A stretch of DNA of 64,000 bases from Lophius americanus (GCA_037951165.1 JBBDHG010000133.1:2780501-2844500), one strand, 5' to 3'; counted from the stretch's first letter, positions 1 through 13,575 are shown. Numbers and translations: made by a program. The notes: a model not told the origin generated them from the sequence alone.

Positions 1-152
1 CTTTTTCCATATTTTTTATTTATTTATTTATTTATTAAATGGTGAGGACATTAAAGTGTTAACGAGATAAATCCCTTATTCTTTTAAGAAAGTGATTATA
101 CATAAATGTCTGCCACCATGGACCTTCTCCGCCTCCATATTCTAGCTCTTAC

Positions 153-3100
153 CTTGGCTGACGGAGCGGCTGTATCGCCTCCGTACTGGCGTTCCATTGA
201 ACATATTATTGGGAGTGAGGACGGAGGGGGATTCGGAGAGCGGCGTCATGGGAGTGGATGGTGCGGTGGCGCTCTGAGACATGCTCATGGTAGGTGGGCC
301 TTTGAGCTGTGGTGCCTGAGAGTAGGATGCGTTGGACACCAGCTTGACCTGAGAAAAACAAGTCGGGTAAACATCAGCACGGCTACAAGTAAAGCAATAT
401 TTATTCTGACTGAAGGAATGACTCATGGCGGGTATTTACAGGCTGAGCTGCAGGTTTGGGTTCGGAGGACTTGAGATGCGCCATCATAGCCTGCAGCCGC
501 TCTTTGTCCTTTTTCAGCTGTGTTACAGAAGAGAAGACAGGAATAGATGGTGAGAATTTGTGAACTCACATCCTGGGTAAGATGACGTTCAGAATAGGAA
601 ATCGCTTCCAGAGTGTCATTATCTCCCATTTCCACTCCTGGTGTGAAAACACCAGCTCTGCATTTAAAAGCCTCCTTTCATTCTTCATGGCGTTTCCATT
701 CAAAAATATAATCGCCTGCCCAATTCACAGTTTAAAGTTCCATTTATGAAAACTGACTGCTGTTAATAAATCAGAGATGCATTACTTTATGTTTCGACAT
801 TTTAGAACGTTTTTATTATTTCATGTCTTTATATGTGTTTTAGTTTTTACTACCTCCAGCGTTTCCTCAGTGCATTTTGGAAGATTTTTGGTGGTGCCCC
901 AGTTCAGTTCCTGTTTTTATAGTGCCATTATGGAGTTGTTTTTGACTGGTGGATGTTATGGTGATGGCGGGAAATGTTAAATTGTTTGTGTTGTACATCC
1001 TTTTTTTATAATTCTTGATTTGCTACATTTTATGGTCCACTTTTGTCTCGTGTGTGAATGGGGGTGGTGGGGGGCCAAGAAGAAATTTGTTTTATCATAT
1101 AAAGTAATTTGTGCTAGCTTATTACGTATGAAAAGTGCCATATAATAAAAAAATTGATTAATTAATTATTTTTTGTGCTGCATCGACACTTTAGTGTAAA
1201 ACGATTCATATTCACACTCCTATTTCTAAAAACTAATTTCCCTTTGTGATAAATGCAGTCTTGTCTTATCTTATCTGTTGAACATTTTGTTCTTTGAATC
1301 AAGAAATAAAATCCCTCAAACCACTGGTTTGGTCATGGACAGGAACGCCAACAAAGGAGACTGATGAACAAAGAAGGCATGAAAAACTACACTCCAGGCA
1401 TTCAAGGTACTTTGAAAGGTAAAAAGCCTTTATTTGAACGGGATAGAAATATTAAGAACTACCAATAGTTAAAAGGCGTACGCCTCTTTCACAGAGTGGA
1501 GCCCCACACCTTGTTCACATGCTGCTAACTCGTTTTCTGGTCACATTTAATTCCACTGTCCTGTGTCTCTAGTTATAGGTCATTAAATCAGCCACCTACC
1601 TGCAGTTCCAGCTGCTGAACCACCTGCATCTGAACGCGACACTGCGCCGTACTCTTGTCATCCAGTATGTGTTCACCGTTCAAATGTCTGCACACAAAGC
1701 AAGACACGCGTTAGAAAACTATGCCCACGCAGTCGTACCCGACAGCAAGGGTTTATCTCCGGAAAGCCCCCAAGCCCTTCTATTTTACAAGCAACCCGTC
1801 CGATTCAACTCCTTAAATCAAATGTGACTCATTAATAATCTCAAACAGTCCATGTTGACACAACCTAACTATTTCTATGAAGTCAACAATATGCTCTATG
1901 CTGACTTCTTTGAGCAATATGCTCAAAGAATCCTCCCAGTTGAGTGAAATATAAACAATTACAGAAGAATATGATAAAAAAGCTATGTTCGAAAAAGTAT
2001 TTTTCTTCAAAAGAGCTTCCCCTAGTGAGCAAAATATGAAATACTAGAGTCAGATGTGATAAACACACGATATCTCTCTTCAAGAGATTCATATAAAACA
2101 AATTTGGACAAAATGAAAATGAAATGAATCCCTGAATATTGTGATTTTGGCGATAAAGCCCCCTAATGTTAAGGATATGCAACCAACTTTACTCAAATCA
2201 ATCCAGTTCTTCCTTACAATAAGCTCTATGCGGGTACTACATTTATTAATATTATTTAAAAAATGATCCATGAGACAGAAGAGTTATCGCATAAAACACG
2301 GAGGATCTGCAGTTGTGATGATCATCAACTTTTTGGTATTATAAAAGTAACATGGCAAATATGAGAATTAATACTCAAAATGAATTTTACTTCAACCTTA
2401 AACAAAGATCTCTTCAATATTTCACACCATTTAAATTGGAATGATATACTGGAAAAGTAATCCCTGATATACACAACACACACGCATTCCTTTCCTGTAT
2501 ATGATCTTTATGTTTCTGCCCCTGCACATCACATCAGGCTTAAAAGGACATTACACCAACTTTAGAGGTCTGAAAAATATCACCACTCACTTGAGAAATG
2601 CCTGGAAGTCTCCAAAGACGGTCTCACAGCCGGGCCATTTGCACATGCCGTTTCCATACAGACGATGGCTGTTCTGCGTGTTTTCATCATGTGACCCACT
2701 GCAACACAAAATCAACATGCCCATGTTGCTAAATCACACAGTAAAAACAGGAGATATAGAGAATAGGAGTGCAGTATTTAAATAACTAAAGCACCTTTCC
2801 TTCTTCATCAGAAGGCTGTGATGACCGTTTGTGGCAGATTGTTGACTAGAAGAATCTCTGGCCTCAGCAGACAGGACGGTGCCATTCTCACAGCCTGAAA
2901 ACGCACATAGATGGTTTCGTGAGTCACAGACGATTAGCCTTGGTTCATAAGATCAATATCTGAGTGTAAGGCATACACTCTTAAGGGAGGAGTTGATTTA
3001 ACTTTGTGGACGTTGTTGAGGATGTAGTCTTTGCTGTTGTGGAACTGCATTCCATTACACAAAGAGATGTTTCTATTATTCAGCCAGCTCATCACATAAA

Positions 3101-6100
3101 TTGGTGAGTGGAACAAATACAGAGTTTAATGTTGTCTCAGTGTTTACTTAAATATGAAAATGCTGTCATGCAGAAGTGATGACTACTGTAGCTTAATTTA
3201 TTTAACCTAAAGGCTCAGGTTTGCAGTGAGGACTGTGAAACGGGATACCTGGAGCTGTGATGGGGGTGCTGGGGAGGACAGACAGCAGACCTTGTCTCTG
3301 CAGGTTGAGGAGATGTTGCTGCTGCACCTGGAGGAGCTGCTGCTGGATGGCAATCTGCTGGGCCGTGAGCTGAGAGAGAGACAGACAACATGGCATCAGT
3401 CAGGCTGCTCTTCATCATCCTGTGTTTAATTCAGGAGAGAAATCTTTATTTCTTTTCAGTTAACTCTGCGGCAATGACCGATAGATTGATGGACATCAAA
3501 TTTAAATCTTAAGCAAGGTTGAAAAATATGACAATCTGCAGCACCGAGCAACCAGATTGTCAGGCGCTATCTAACCCTTTTACTCACGAGGGAAATGGAG
3601 TTAGTTAAAGCCATCAACTACTTTAAAAAAAAAGAACGAAAAGGAAATGTTTATGCGCGACAGTCTCAGTCTGATCATGCTTATTTCTATCAAAATACTC
3701 TCTTGTTTGTCAAATGTTGTGATAACAAACACGACACATTTCCACTGAATGTTAGTCCTGTTCAAGATACTTCAAAGAAAGAAATGTCAACTATTGTTGT
3801 AAACCAACTAGATAAAAAACATGTGCACATTTCTGCTGAGAGAAGATCGAATTACTAATCCTGGTGCAGAATACGTGCTTCTGAGCGCCGACTGCAGTTG
3901 TGGATATCCATCAAACAGCATGAGTGAGTGCATGTTAAGATTGCGGGCGGACGGAGGATTTCAGGTTGATATTAGATTCAGATGTAATACAAACACTAAA
4001 CAGCTCAGCTATGAGTCAGGAATATTATGTTTTTGCTTTGTTAAGTATTTTCTGGCTCCTGAGTGGGTGCTCATGTCCATTACACAGAGGCGGTCCGCCT
4101 GAGTGCTGGGACAGGATAACATGTACTTTTTGAACTCAAATACCTAAAATGGACAACTCTAAACAACTGGTGGGGGAAAAGGCAATTTAACCACTTCAAA
4201 ATCTAACTATAATAAAAGGAATCACCGCCTCTTCACCCTGTTCGTGACTTGAGTTCTGTTGATCCGATACACCCGAATCTGACAAATTGTTAACTTGCCG
4301 TCGAAGATATCCCATCCATTAAAACAAGTTAATCTGACTTCACCAAGGTGGTTATAATGTTATGGCTTATCCATGAATATATATATACATATATACACAC
4401 ACACACCTACAGATACGATTGGAACGGGTGCATTAGCCATTACGAGTGAACTAAAAATATCTCCAGTGTTATCTTGGTTTGTTTATATATTCAGTGTCTT
4501 GTTTTCTTAATTAAGGGATTAAATACATGCGGGAGAATGAATATTATTATAATACATGATTTACAAAAAACAACGATGTAATGATACCTCTTGACTAACA
4601 ATCCCGGCATTCTTCTGCTGCAGCAGCTGCATACTCAGCTGCTCTTGCTGATTCTTGAACACCTCTTGGATCTGTTGCTGCAGAAATGTTGAAACGTGAG
4701 TCAAGAAAGGGGAAACAAAAGCATTGTGTTCACCACAGACTTTGACAAACACATAACATTACCGTAGAGAGACATGTTACCTGGTGTAACATGAGTGCTT
4801 TCTGCTGCTGGAGCAGGGCTTGGAGCTGCTGAGGACTGGGGATCTGCAGCTGTGGAGTCTGCTGCAGCTGCTGTGGGGCCTCTGCTGGAGGGGTCATCAT
4901 AGGCAATGACACTGGAACCTGCAGCAGTCCCAAACATAACAGAAGGTCAATTTAAAGCCATTAAGAACAGAAAACACACAAGAAAAGACAACATGTGTTG
5001 GCTGCTCTAGGTATGCGGGAGTGGCTTTTATTCAACCAATTCAAACTGTATTCTGGTGAAAAGAATCCGTTTGTTTACATAAGAAACCGTCTCTCTCTAA
5101 TCCGTATTACACGCCAGAGCTAGATTTCTCAGACCCTCACTGGATTACATGATCATATTTGTTTCAAAACAAGAAATTTGCCAATATTGTGAATATATTC
5201 ACAGACTCAAAGTTACCGGATGAGTAACTGAAAAGCCGAAATGACAAAACACCAATAATGTAGACTGGGGGGAAAAAAGGTGCCACCAGGATGAATCCAC
5301 ACATGACAGCAACTACTTCACTTGCTGAAGCATAATTACCAAGAAACCCCTGGTGTCTATTATGCATTTGGTGACACCACAGAATGTAAGAGTGAACAAT
5401 AGGGAAAATAAAACCTTCCATATCAATGCAAGACCACATTTAACCATAACACTTCCTGTCTTGCATTTTATAGATGGTCCCTGCCCACATCCAGTATTTA
5501 GAACCTGCCTTTTCTGTCTGACTTGCAGCGTGGGATTTTTTTTTATTTGGTTAGTGCTAATTTTCTCAACTTGGTAAAAATGGCAGCAATAAAAATTAGT
5601 TAAACAAATGCAGACTTTCATTTGAAGTAATGAAGTGATGTCAGCGGATTCTAACAATGTCTGGTTTTTATTCTTTTTCCCTGACATTGCATTAATTTCA
5701 ATGTAGAAACTTTTCTGTGGTATCAATTAATTTCATGATTGATTAATCCATAATGACCTGGTTGATTTCTTGATGACCTGGCTATTAACTTTAGCCACGT
5801 GATGTTTGAAAATTGTAGCTATTTTTTTAAGGTTCGATCCCATCATGCTTCCAAGATGTGAACAATCAAGCGCCGCATCATGCGCCACATCGCACAGACA
5901 CTCACACAACAATTGTGATTAACAGCGGCTACAAACATAAATTCACTAACATAGAAATTTTCACTGTGAATTAAGAAAATAAAACCATCCAATTCAAAAC
6001 AAATGTGTACAGGTACAAAAAGCTAACATTAGCAGAGAGTTGAACGCTTGTGAGAAAATAGACAGCCACCGTAAATATGTGTGTTTAAAGGTATGTCCTT

Positions 6101-9100
6101 TAATTTGTTTCACCTTATATTTCTGAGATATGTAAAAAAGAAAAGATTATGGAGCACTACATAATCTGGAACTTTTCTTTTTCTAATGATTTTTTTTATT
6201 TAAGGTTTTCTTTTGAAAAACTGATGATAAAATTCCACTTTTATTTTTCAAAACCAACTGACAACAAACCGAAACATTTCTGAAACCGATTTGGCGAATG
6301 GATATTAAAATCTCATGCAAAAAGTTTGTTCGTAAGGTTTTCAAATAAATAACATTTATCACAAACTGCAGTGCCTTCATAAAAACCGGTGATTCGAATC
6401 TGCTTAAAAAAAAAAAAAAAGTAATTTCTATTTGAGTTCCACTTCACTTACTTCACATTTAAGGAACGAGAAGCAAAAAAAAAAGGAAAGTGTGGCTTAA
6501 AATGACTAAAACCATCAACCAACAAAATAACAGCAGCCTAATGTCCCGTCAGTAAATGATTGACATCTCCCTGCAGCTCGACTCTCATGTCTGAGGCCCA
6601 TTACTCGTAAAAAATTATTCACCCGCTTATTATCAGTGCAGACAAGGTAAACTTGCATCTCAGCTAAAAACTGAAGAAAAACGACAACAACAACATTGGA
6701 TGGCTTTAGGGGATTAGAGAACTCCATCAAAACAACAACAACCAGAACCACGAAAACAACAACAACAACATCCTCTGCTAGGCATGCAGCAATTACCACT
6801 CCCCCACCACCCCCACCCCCAATCACTGCTAAGCCTCACAGCTCAGGGCTTGTTTACCGTAAACATAAACAGAATAATCAAAATTGCAGAGAGATATAAA
6901 TAATGAATAAAGAAAGCATGCAGAGAATGTTTATGAAAACTGAACTTGGGATTCGTATTTTAATTAAGGTCTGAACCACAAACAAACAATTCTCTCCAAA
7001 GCGGGGTCTGTTCCGAGCGGGGTAAACAAACTGAATTTCACACAGGCTTTGGGCTAACAATAACACACCGTTGCCTCCTAGTTTGTCCTTTCTTATGAAA
7101 TTCAATGCAATAGAGGTGACCACCAAAGCTATGAAAACAGGTCTGGCCCACAAACGGAGTCAGTTGGCCCCCTTCTATTTTTCTGTGGACACCATCAACA
7201 CAACAACAAGCCTCTGCCTAATCCCTGTTGCCATGGTAGCCGGCAAGTCCAAACATCTTGTGTTGTTGTTATTGTAGAAAGTCATACCAGTGAGCAACTG
7301 AGTGTAAACACGGCTGTGTTCCCGCAGGACTGGTCTTGTGAACTACGAGATGACTGACAGCAAACAGAAACAGTGAAAACCCTCTGAAGAACAAACACAG
7401 TATGCCTCCCATTATGAGCTTTAATATTTGCCAAAATGCACCCATGGATGGGGTCCACCCTGAGAACAGAGCAGCGGCTGTGAAAACACAAATAGCTGGG
7501 GATAACTTTAATAAGAAGAGACCCCAAAATAATAAATTACACAGAAACTCATTCTAACTGGGTTAACAATAACCTGCTGTTTGAATCTCATAGAACACAA
7601 ACAGAAAAGGAAAAAAAAAAAAAAAAGAAGAAAGTTGGACAAACCTGATGGTCTCCATTCAAACGTCTGCTGGGGCCCTGAAAAATGCGGCTCTGGAACA
7701 ACTCCTGCCTGACATCTAACAGAGCCTCCCACCCTAAATGATGTGGGCATAAACAAAACTAACAATATAACGCCGATCCCCCGCCCAACAGGAGTCCAGC
7801 TCTCCCTCCCCTTCAAAATCTAAGGGAAAACCTCCCCCATCCCTCTGCTCCTCCACCTCCCTCTTTTGTCAAAGTGGGAGGTTTCATGTCAAGAAAGTAA
7901 AACAAAATGCATCCCATAATCTCGTATCGCACTGTTCCTGTGTCTGCTACTATCAGCTAAAAATACAGAAAATATAATTATGAGTGCGTGCCAGACCAAC
8001 CACAGGGACGGTTCGGACCAAACCTTTCCACTGACATATCAACAATGATATGAGACTGATTCCACAACACACGGCTGTCAAACCCATGTACACTCATAAT
8101 ACTCATCATACTTATAAATACTCATGTATTTACGAGATATTTGCAACTAAAGAGGAAATCATTGGTTGATCTGCATTTGATTTTCTTTAATTCAGCAATG
8201 ATTCATTTTTCTACTATGCCTACGCTTTACAGAAAGGGTTTATACCCAAAAGGTTGCGTATCCCCTGCATTGTACAAAAAATTCCCCTGATTGAACTCCT
8301 CAAATTTAAATGAGAAATTATGTACATTAAAAACTCTGTTTTTCATTTTTAAAAAGCATCGTGACTTAAACATGATACATACAACATAAGTCTCCTGGAG
8401 TCAATTCATATGGACCGAAGTTTGACCAAATCGGACCAACTGTTGAGACAAAGCTCCCCCTAGTGTCGGAAATATGCTATGGACCTGTCACAAAATGAAT
8501 TCAGTACTTCCTCGCACTAACTTTAATGCGGGTATAATATTGAAAATGATAAATGAATTAGTTTTTTGTGAATAATCGCGTTAACATGAAGTGTCTGTGG
8601 ACCCGGCAATAACGATTCCATAACATCCCAGAATTCTTTGGGGATATAATGAAATGAGAGCGACTGCTAAGAAATTCCAAAGTCACATCTTTAATTTATG
8701 ACAGTTTTTTTTACCCACCTTCAGTCTCAAAGTGCAAAACTACCCATTTCAATGTGATCCAGTTCATCCAGTGACGTGATAAAGAACTTTTACATGAATC
8801 TCAAAGTAAACTGTGTTGGATCTTGCTTAAAAACTTAAACGTAAAAAATAGGAAACCAGACACGGATCACAGTAATTCTAAAAAGTAATTTATGCTGAAA
8901 AACAACTTGAACAGAACAGTTGCAGCCAAATTAGCCAAACATTTCAGCTCTACAATGTACAAATCAAAATGATGTGATGTTTTTATGGAATGTGTGGATA
9001 CGTTAATAAATGTTTGACAAGACTACGGCTGACTTTTTGAGCCAATGCAGCTGGGAATTACTGACCCGAGGTGCCTCTGGTGGTGGAGTCTGGTTGCTCC

Positions 9101-9206
9101 TCAGTCGACTTTCATTCTCAGTATTATTTCCGTTCTCTGTCTGACTAGCTGGAATGGTGCGGCTTGTTGGTTCCGACCCAGACTCATGCATCTGGACTTG
9201 ACTGAC
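153..9206 (-). CDS. foxp1: Forkhead box protein P1-like transcription factor (partial; forkhead exons lie beyond left edge)
   Basis: FOXP proteins are dimeric forkhead repressors acting in the nucleus. Nine coding exons read in frame on the minus strand: 9066-9206 (ATG at 9191), 4781-4918, 4588-4677, 3249-3369, 2795-2894, 2591-2698, 1600-1687, 440-517 and 153-348, about 348 residues. All have AG acceptors and GT donors with compatible phases. In order the protein shows an acidic/polar N-terminus (MHESGSEP), Q-rich stretches (PQQLQALLQQQKALM, QQEQLSMQLLQQ), a C2H2 zinc finger (CKWPGC...HLNGEH), a leucine zipper (VQMQVVQQLELQLKKDKERL) and the pre-forkhead linker ending VRRRYS. The linker resembles FOXP1 (LVS, TPLSESPSVLTP, RRRYS) more than FOXP2 (RRRHS) or FOXP4 (RRRSS). 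Neighbouring eif4e3 and ppp4r2 also fit the FOXP1 locus. The copy is short and divergent: the usual long polyQ exon is not found. Family assignment is very secure; FOXP1 versus another paralogue is likely but not certain. Confidence 0.88.
518..1599 (-). other. foxp1 intron
   Basis: Non-coding stretch between the two exons that encode the halves of the leucine zipper (440-517 and 1600-1687). It is AT-rich. I see no exon-like segment and no recognisable mobile element in it. Confidence 0.7.
1735..2345 (+). repeat. Unnamed dispersed repeat, copy 1
   Basis: One of about 15 copies. It starts with the shared CAGCAAGGGTTTAT end, carries GAGCTTCCCCTAGTGAGCAA and CAATCCAGTTCTTCC, and finishes with the shared GTTATCGC / GGATCTGC block. 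It lies in a foxp1 intron, opposite to the gene. Confidence 0.75.
4919..9065 (-). other. foxp1 intron in the position of the usual polyQ exon
   Basis: A 4.1-kb stretch between coding exons that both join in phase 0. In mammalian FOXP1 this position holds sequence rich in glutamine codons, and I found no CAG/CTG-rich exon here. Contents: A/T homopolymer runs, a CAA/GTT-rich stretch near 6690-6770, a C-rich tract at 6800-6822, a poly-A run at 7611-7627, and one copy of the unnamed dispersed repeat at about 8215-8660. Confidence 0.6.
8215..8660 (+). repeat. Unnamed dispersed repeat, copy 2
   Basis: Shares GATTGAACTCCTCAAA, GACCAAATCGGACCAAC, GCTCCCCCTAGTG, CTTCCTCGCACTAA and the ATCGCGTTAACA end with the other copies. 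Lies in a foxp1 intron. Confidence 0.75.
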
Positions 9207-12200
9207 CTGGGAAAGGAAATGAGTGTAAATCCAAACAAACTGGATTATGCAGGACATAATTAAAATAGGGAGCAGGTAAACTGAACACTCCATTCTGGAT
9301 GTATTTGAGAGGAAAGATTTGAAAATAATGATTCTGATATGACCCAATAATGTACTTAATTACTGAGTTAAAGAAACTCAGGTGGTGTTCAGTTGAAACG
9401 TCAGGTGTCAGCCCTCCATTGGTCACCGTGTTAATGAAAGTACACTTCTGAACCAAATATATAACATGGGTATAGTCCTTTTATGACATTTGATGTGAAA
9501 ATATACAATGTTGGTGCACCTCTAGAATTTAGCCTATCGCCATTTCCTTGGCTACTTTATAAAGTCTGACTAGCTGATACCTATTTTGGCAGATTCCAAT
9601 TTTTTTTTCTTTAAATTTTTAAAACCAATTATGAGTAGTGTATTTTAAGTGCTCTGTTATTTGAGAACTACGGTGGAAGTTTGGCCGGTCTGCATTTTTT
9701 TATGAATTCTGACCTATTGAAATTAATTTACGCTCCGTCCCCCCAGCGCTGCGTTTCCTAAAGGAATTGTACGACATTTCAAAGTGGAATATACATTTTG
9801 TAAGCCTCGTTCAGTCTATTATACGTTATATGTTGGTTTTGTTCAGGGACTTCGGGGCTTGTGGCTGGCTCTGTCCTGTCCCTAGCTTTAGCCGCTCTGC
9901 CACCATTAGCTTCTTGAAACTTGCTATGTTCCTCGGAGTGATTCAATTAGAGAAGTGCGATTAAGGTTGTGTGCCATACATTTTCGGGTTTGTCCCGCCA
10001 CAGCTAATTTTGCCTTACAGGTGTTTCAATTTGTGTACTCTGTGTTTTTTGGTTTACTTGCGAGATGTTTGGAGCTGTGGCAGCTCCAAACATGTGTACC
10101 GGGCTTGGAACAGGAACCAGGGGTCTTTAGAAATACATTGGCGGGGCTTTTGTTTAAAATCTTTTTCTTTACATAAATATTATAGGTGTGAATACTTCTA
10201 TAGCTTTCATGCCACCTGATCCAGTGACTCGAGATTAAAACCAAATAGTATTGATCTTATTCAGTGCTAATCCAAATTAATAGCAAACAGTATTCACAGC
10301 GGTCATATTTTAGTTTCTATGTTTCCACCATGTAGTCAATTTTTTTAAATATTTTTTCAATAGCTTATTATGCAACCCAGTAACTCCAAATCAACACTGG
10401 TGGGTAATTGTTTCACTGGAAAAAGTATATATTAAAGGAAACTTGCTGCATTTCATTAAATTAATATATTTCACTTATTGCTTTTTCTATCCTCTTTATT
10501 TTTTAATCACTTCCATATCATGACCCACCTTTTTCTGTTCACTTATAATGCTGTAAATTCCCTTTTTCCATCAGACTCCATGTGTATTTTACCTTTAACA
10601 GTTCTCTTTCATACATTCAAATTAGTGAGCAAAAAATGACATTTCATTTTTTTTAAATTCGACTGCAGAGCAGACTTAGCTGCTCATGCCATGTGTGTTC
10701 TCCAGCCTTCGCTACCATTGTCTCTGGAAAAGCAGGGGAAATCCCCAACCTTATGCCGAGCCATAGTTCCAAAAGTTAAGAGCTATAAAGTTGAAGCTGC
10801 TCTACCCAACAAGACAAACATTCTCTTTCTACAAGTGGGAGAGAAATATGCTTGGTTTATTTGTTGAATAACTGAGTGCTGCCATGACTACTGTAAACAC
10901 AGGCGCCCTGGGTCTGTGTTTATGTGCAAACATATCTTCCTTCTGGAACAATTTACCATTAACCAGGTGGTGTGATAAATGGCTATGGCAGGTAGTACAA
11001 TGCACAAGTTGTGTCTTATGTATACAGCTCGGGAGTGTTTGAGTCAAACCCTAAGCCTCATAAACAAAGGTAAATAAAGTTGGCAAACAAATGATGTGAG
11101 CAGATGAAAACCTACACAGAGAAACAGCAGACCCCACAGCCTCAACAACCATTATAGTCATTATTTCCTGTGCTAGTCAACTAATGAATGCCCATATCTA
11201 ACTCAATCTCTCATTCAATCGATTGAGCACTGCTAAAAGGCAATATCAACATTTTGGAAACACTTCACAAACTTTAAATTGCTTGATACATGAACAAAAT
11301 GATACCACACAGACACGATCTATCTTTTTTGCATCTGAAAATAAATAACTTCTGGATGGTAATTTATACTAAGTTGCAGGAATATGCCATTCAAGTCATA
11401 ACAAAGTAGGTTTAGAATGATTTATTTCCTGCAACTCTTACACTAAAACCTATGTAATCAAAACAGACAGTTGGTTTATTTCCACTCTGTTTACTTGGCT
11501 TTCGGGATCAGGATTAGTTCTGAAGACAAAGGGAAGCATTTCCTGTAGACATTTTGAAGATGTCAGGGGTGATTTTGGTTGTCATAACCAGGCTGACCAG
11601 TCCATACAACATCAGCCCCATTATGTATTATTTCACCACATTATGTGGAAGCTACAGGGATAGGGACAACTCAAGCAACAACTAGGTTTGGGATGGACAG
11701 CATCATTAATTATTAGTGCATTTAAGTGTGTTCTCAGCACAGGGGAAACTCTCCTGTAGTGGGGCTACCAGTCTTCAAAGGAAGTAAAGGGAAATACAGC
11801 AAATACGCCTTTCCTTGAGAAAGAGTAAACAAATACACACCCTCCTCTGTTAGAATACATTTTGACAAAAGGTTTCACACATGAGTTATTCTTAAGATCC
11901 ATCGAACCATCTATAGTATATAACCGATGCTTAAATCTGGAGACCTATTTGAGGGGAAGAAAAATTTAAATACTTGATTTAAATAGGGGTCCCTTAATTA
12001 TGTGTACTTGGATTGATAGGATTCACACTGATCGGCCATAACATTAAAACCACCTGCTTACAATTTGTTTGGATGTCCTTTTGTCACCAAAACATCTGTG
12101 TTGCATAAGATATTTGGTGTTTTTCTATCAGATCAAGTATTGACTTTTTTTGCCTTTCGGAAAGTCAAAGATGTGCTACTGTGCCACAGTAGCACTTCTG

Positions 12201-13424
12201 GGGATCAGACAACACGATCTATCAGTTGTCCTTCCTCAGTCCACACAGTAGGTACCAATCACTGCAGACCAGGAATATTCAACAGGACTTGCAGTCACAA
12301 AGCAGTCACAAAGCAGTCATAGTTTAGCCCATGTCAAAGTTGGAACCTTTGGAGGTTCACTTGCTACAAGAAAGGTTACAAAATGTCCAGTCACTGGCAG
12401 TTGTCATTGTAACGAGATATGCAATGCTGTTCTGACTTCACTTATCAGATATAACAATGTAATGGCATATGATTGTGTGTATTTAGCAAATGGATGTGAT
12501 TTTTCCACATTTTACCAGAATAAACGAAATATTTCGTCAAACGGAGATCACTGAAGACACAGATCGACCTTTTCCAGATTGAGAACATCAAACTGTTTCA
12601 GATAACTAATTACATAGTAATAGTACAAATTGATCAAATCTGAGTTGTGTCAAGACCATTTGATTTAATATCTAGCTGTTGTCGTTATCTTCAGGATCCA
12701 GCCAAAGTCAATCAAATATATAAACCACAGCTCCTCTAGATCAAATGCCATTCATGATAGATATTTTAGTTCGTCAAGCACTCAATCAGTTATAAGCCTT
12801 TCAACAGTTACCGCCTTCTCAGTGTCATTCAGTATATTAGGGTGGACATGGAACTTATAATTAAAATGTCATTTCTTTTCATATTATTCAGTAATCTCCT
12901 CTCACTGAGGAAGCAAACGTTGTCTCGGCTGATTCCTCCACATCAAAATCAACAACAAAACCGTTCAACGTGAAAAAAAAAAATCGATGAATGTTAATGC
13001 TAGTTTGTTTATTTATACCGGATAGATTCATATATTTGATAAAGTTAGCTTTAGCTCAATCATTGTGAATGAAATAGATATCAGTTTGCAGCAAACACTG
13101 CGGGCTGCGCTGACGACTCGAGCCTTTAACCGGGCGTCCACATGGACTAAACGGGGGGTGGGGAGTGAACTATATATAAAGCTAAATGTGGCTTAAATTT
13201 TTTAATTCATCACCATTTTTACATAGAGCTGGACGAGTTTCCGATAAACCTTGTGAATGAGGTTTGCGTTACCAGCAAATAAAAGCTAGCAACCTGTCCT
13301 GACGCTAGCTCGTTCGAGACGCTTATTCTCTTCGTTCTATCGCCGCTAATATTGTATTACATTTTAAATTACATTCAGCACTCGTCCGGATGGTGTCTGC
13401 AAAGTTGAATTAACGTTTACTCAC
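9207..13424 (-). other. foxp1 intron 1
   Basis: AT-rich non-coding DNA between the proposed untranslated exon and the first coding exon. It contains a Tc1-like remnant near 12026-12330. No other coding signal was recognised. Confidence 0.55.
12026..12330. mobile_element. Tc1-like transposon remnant
   Basis: Begins CACTGATCGGCCATAACATT and AAAACCACCTGC, a fish Tc1-like terminus. The interior, read on the minus strand, matches TTGGTACCTAC, GGAAGGACAACTG and CAGAAGTGCTACTGTGGCAC of the transposase coding region. It includes an 11-bp perfect palindrome arm pair (12173-12183 / 12185-12195). No second terminus is visible. Confidence 0.65.
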
Positions 13425-13530
13425 CGAATTATTTTCGCGCAGACTGTCTTTTGGCTCAGGGTGGTGTCTGAAGAACGAGCCTCGCAGCGGGGTCTTGGCA
13501 TGAAGCTAGCCACAAGTTGCTAACAGAGGG
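13425..13530 (-). other. foxp1: Probable 5' untranslated first exon of foxp1
   Basis: A GC-richer, CpG-containing stretch ends on the minus strand with a good splice donor (AATTCG followed by GTGAG, donor at 13424-13423). Splicing to the acceptor at 9208-9207 would place 15 untranslated bases before the foxp1 ATG. The upstream end at about 13530 is a guess; the transcription start cannot be read from sequence. The size of intron 1 (about 4.2 kb) and the promoter-like bases just upstream support the call. Confidence 0.55.
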
Positions 13531-13575
13531 CGTGGCTTAGGTAAAAGTAAACAATGATGACGTCACGGCAACACG
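13531..13575 (-). promoter_or_regulatory. foxp1 proximal promoter with consensus CRE
   Basis: The palindromic cAMP-response element TGACGTCA is at 13558-13565, just upstream (minus-strand sense) of the proposed first exon. CpG dinucleotides cluster from about 13300 to 13570 in otherwise AT-rich DNA. CREB/ATF binding is inferred from the motif only. Confidence 0.45.

Noticed and set aside
3226..3429. Plus-strand open frame opposite the foxp1 Q-rich exon
   Set aside because: It is the complement of a confirmed exon (3249-3369), whose CAG-rich codons keep the other strand open.
153..9206. Identity as FOXP4 because OARD1 and GUCA1 genes neighbour FOXP4 in human
   Set aside because: The RRRYS ending and the linker phrases favour FOXP1, as do the nearer neighbours eif4e3 and ppp4r2; kept as a named alternative.
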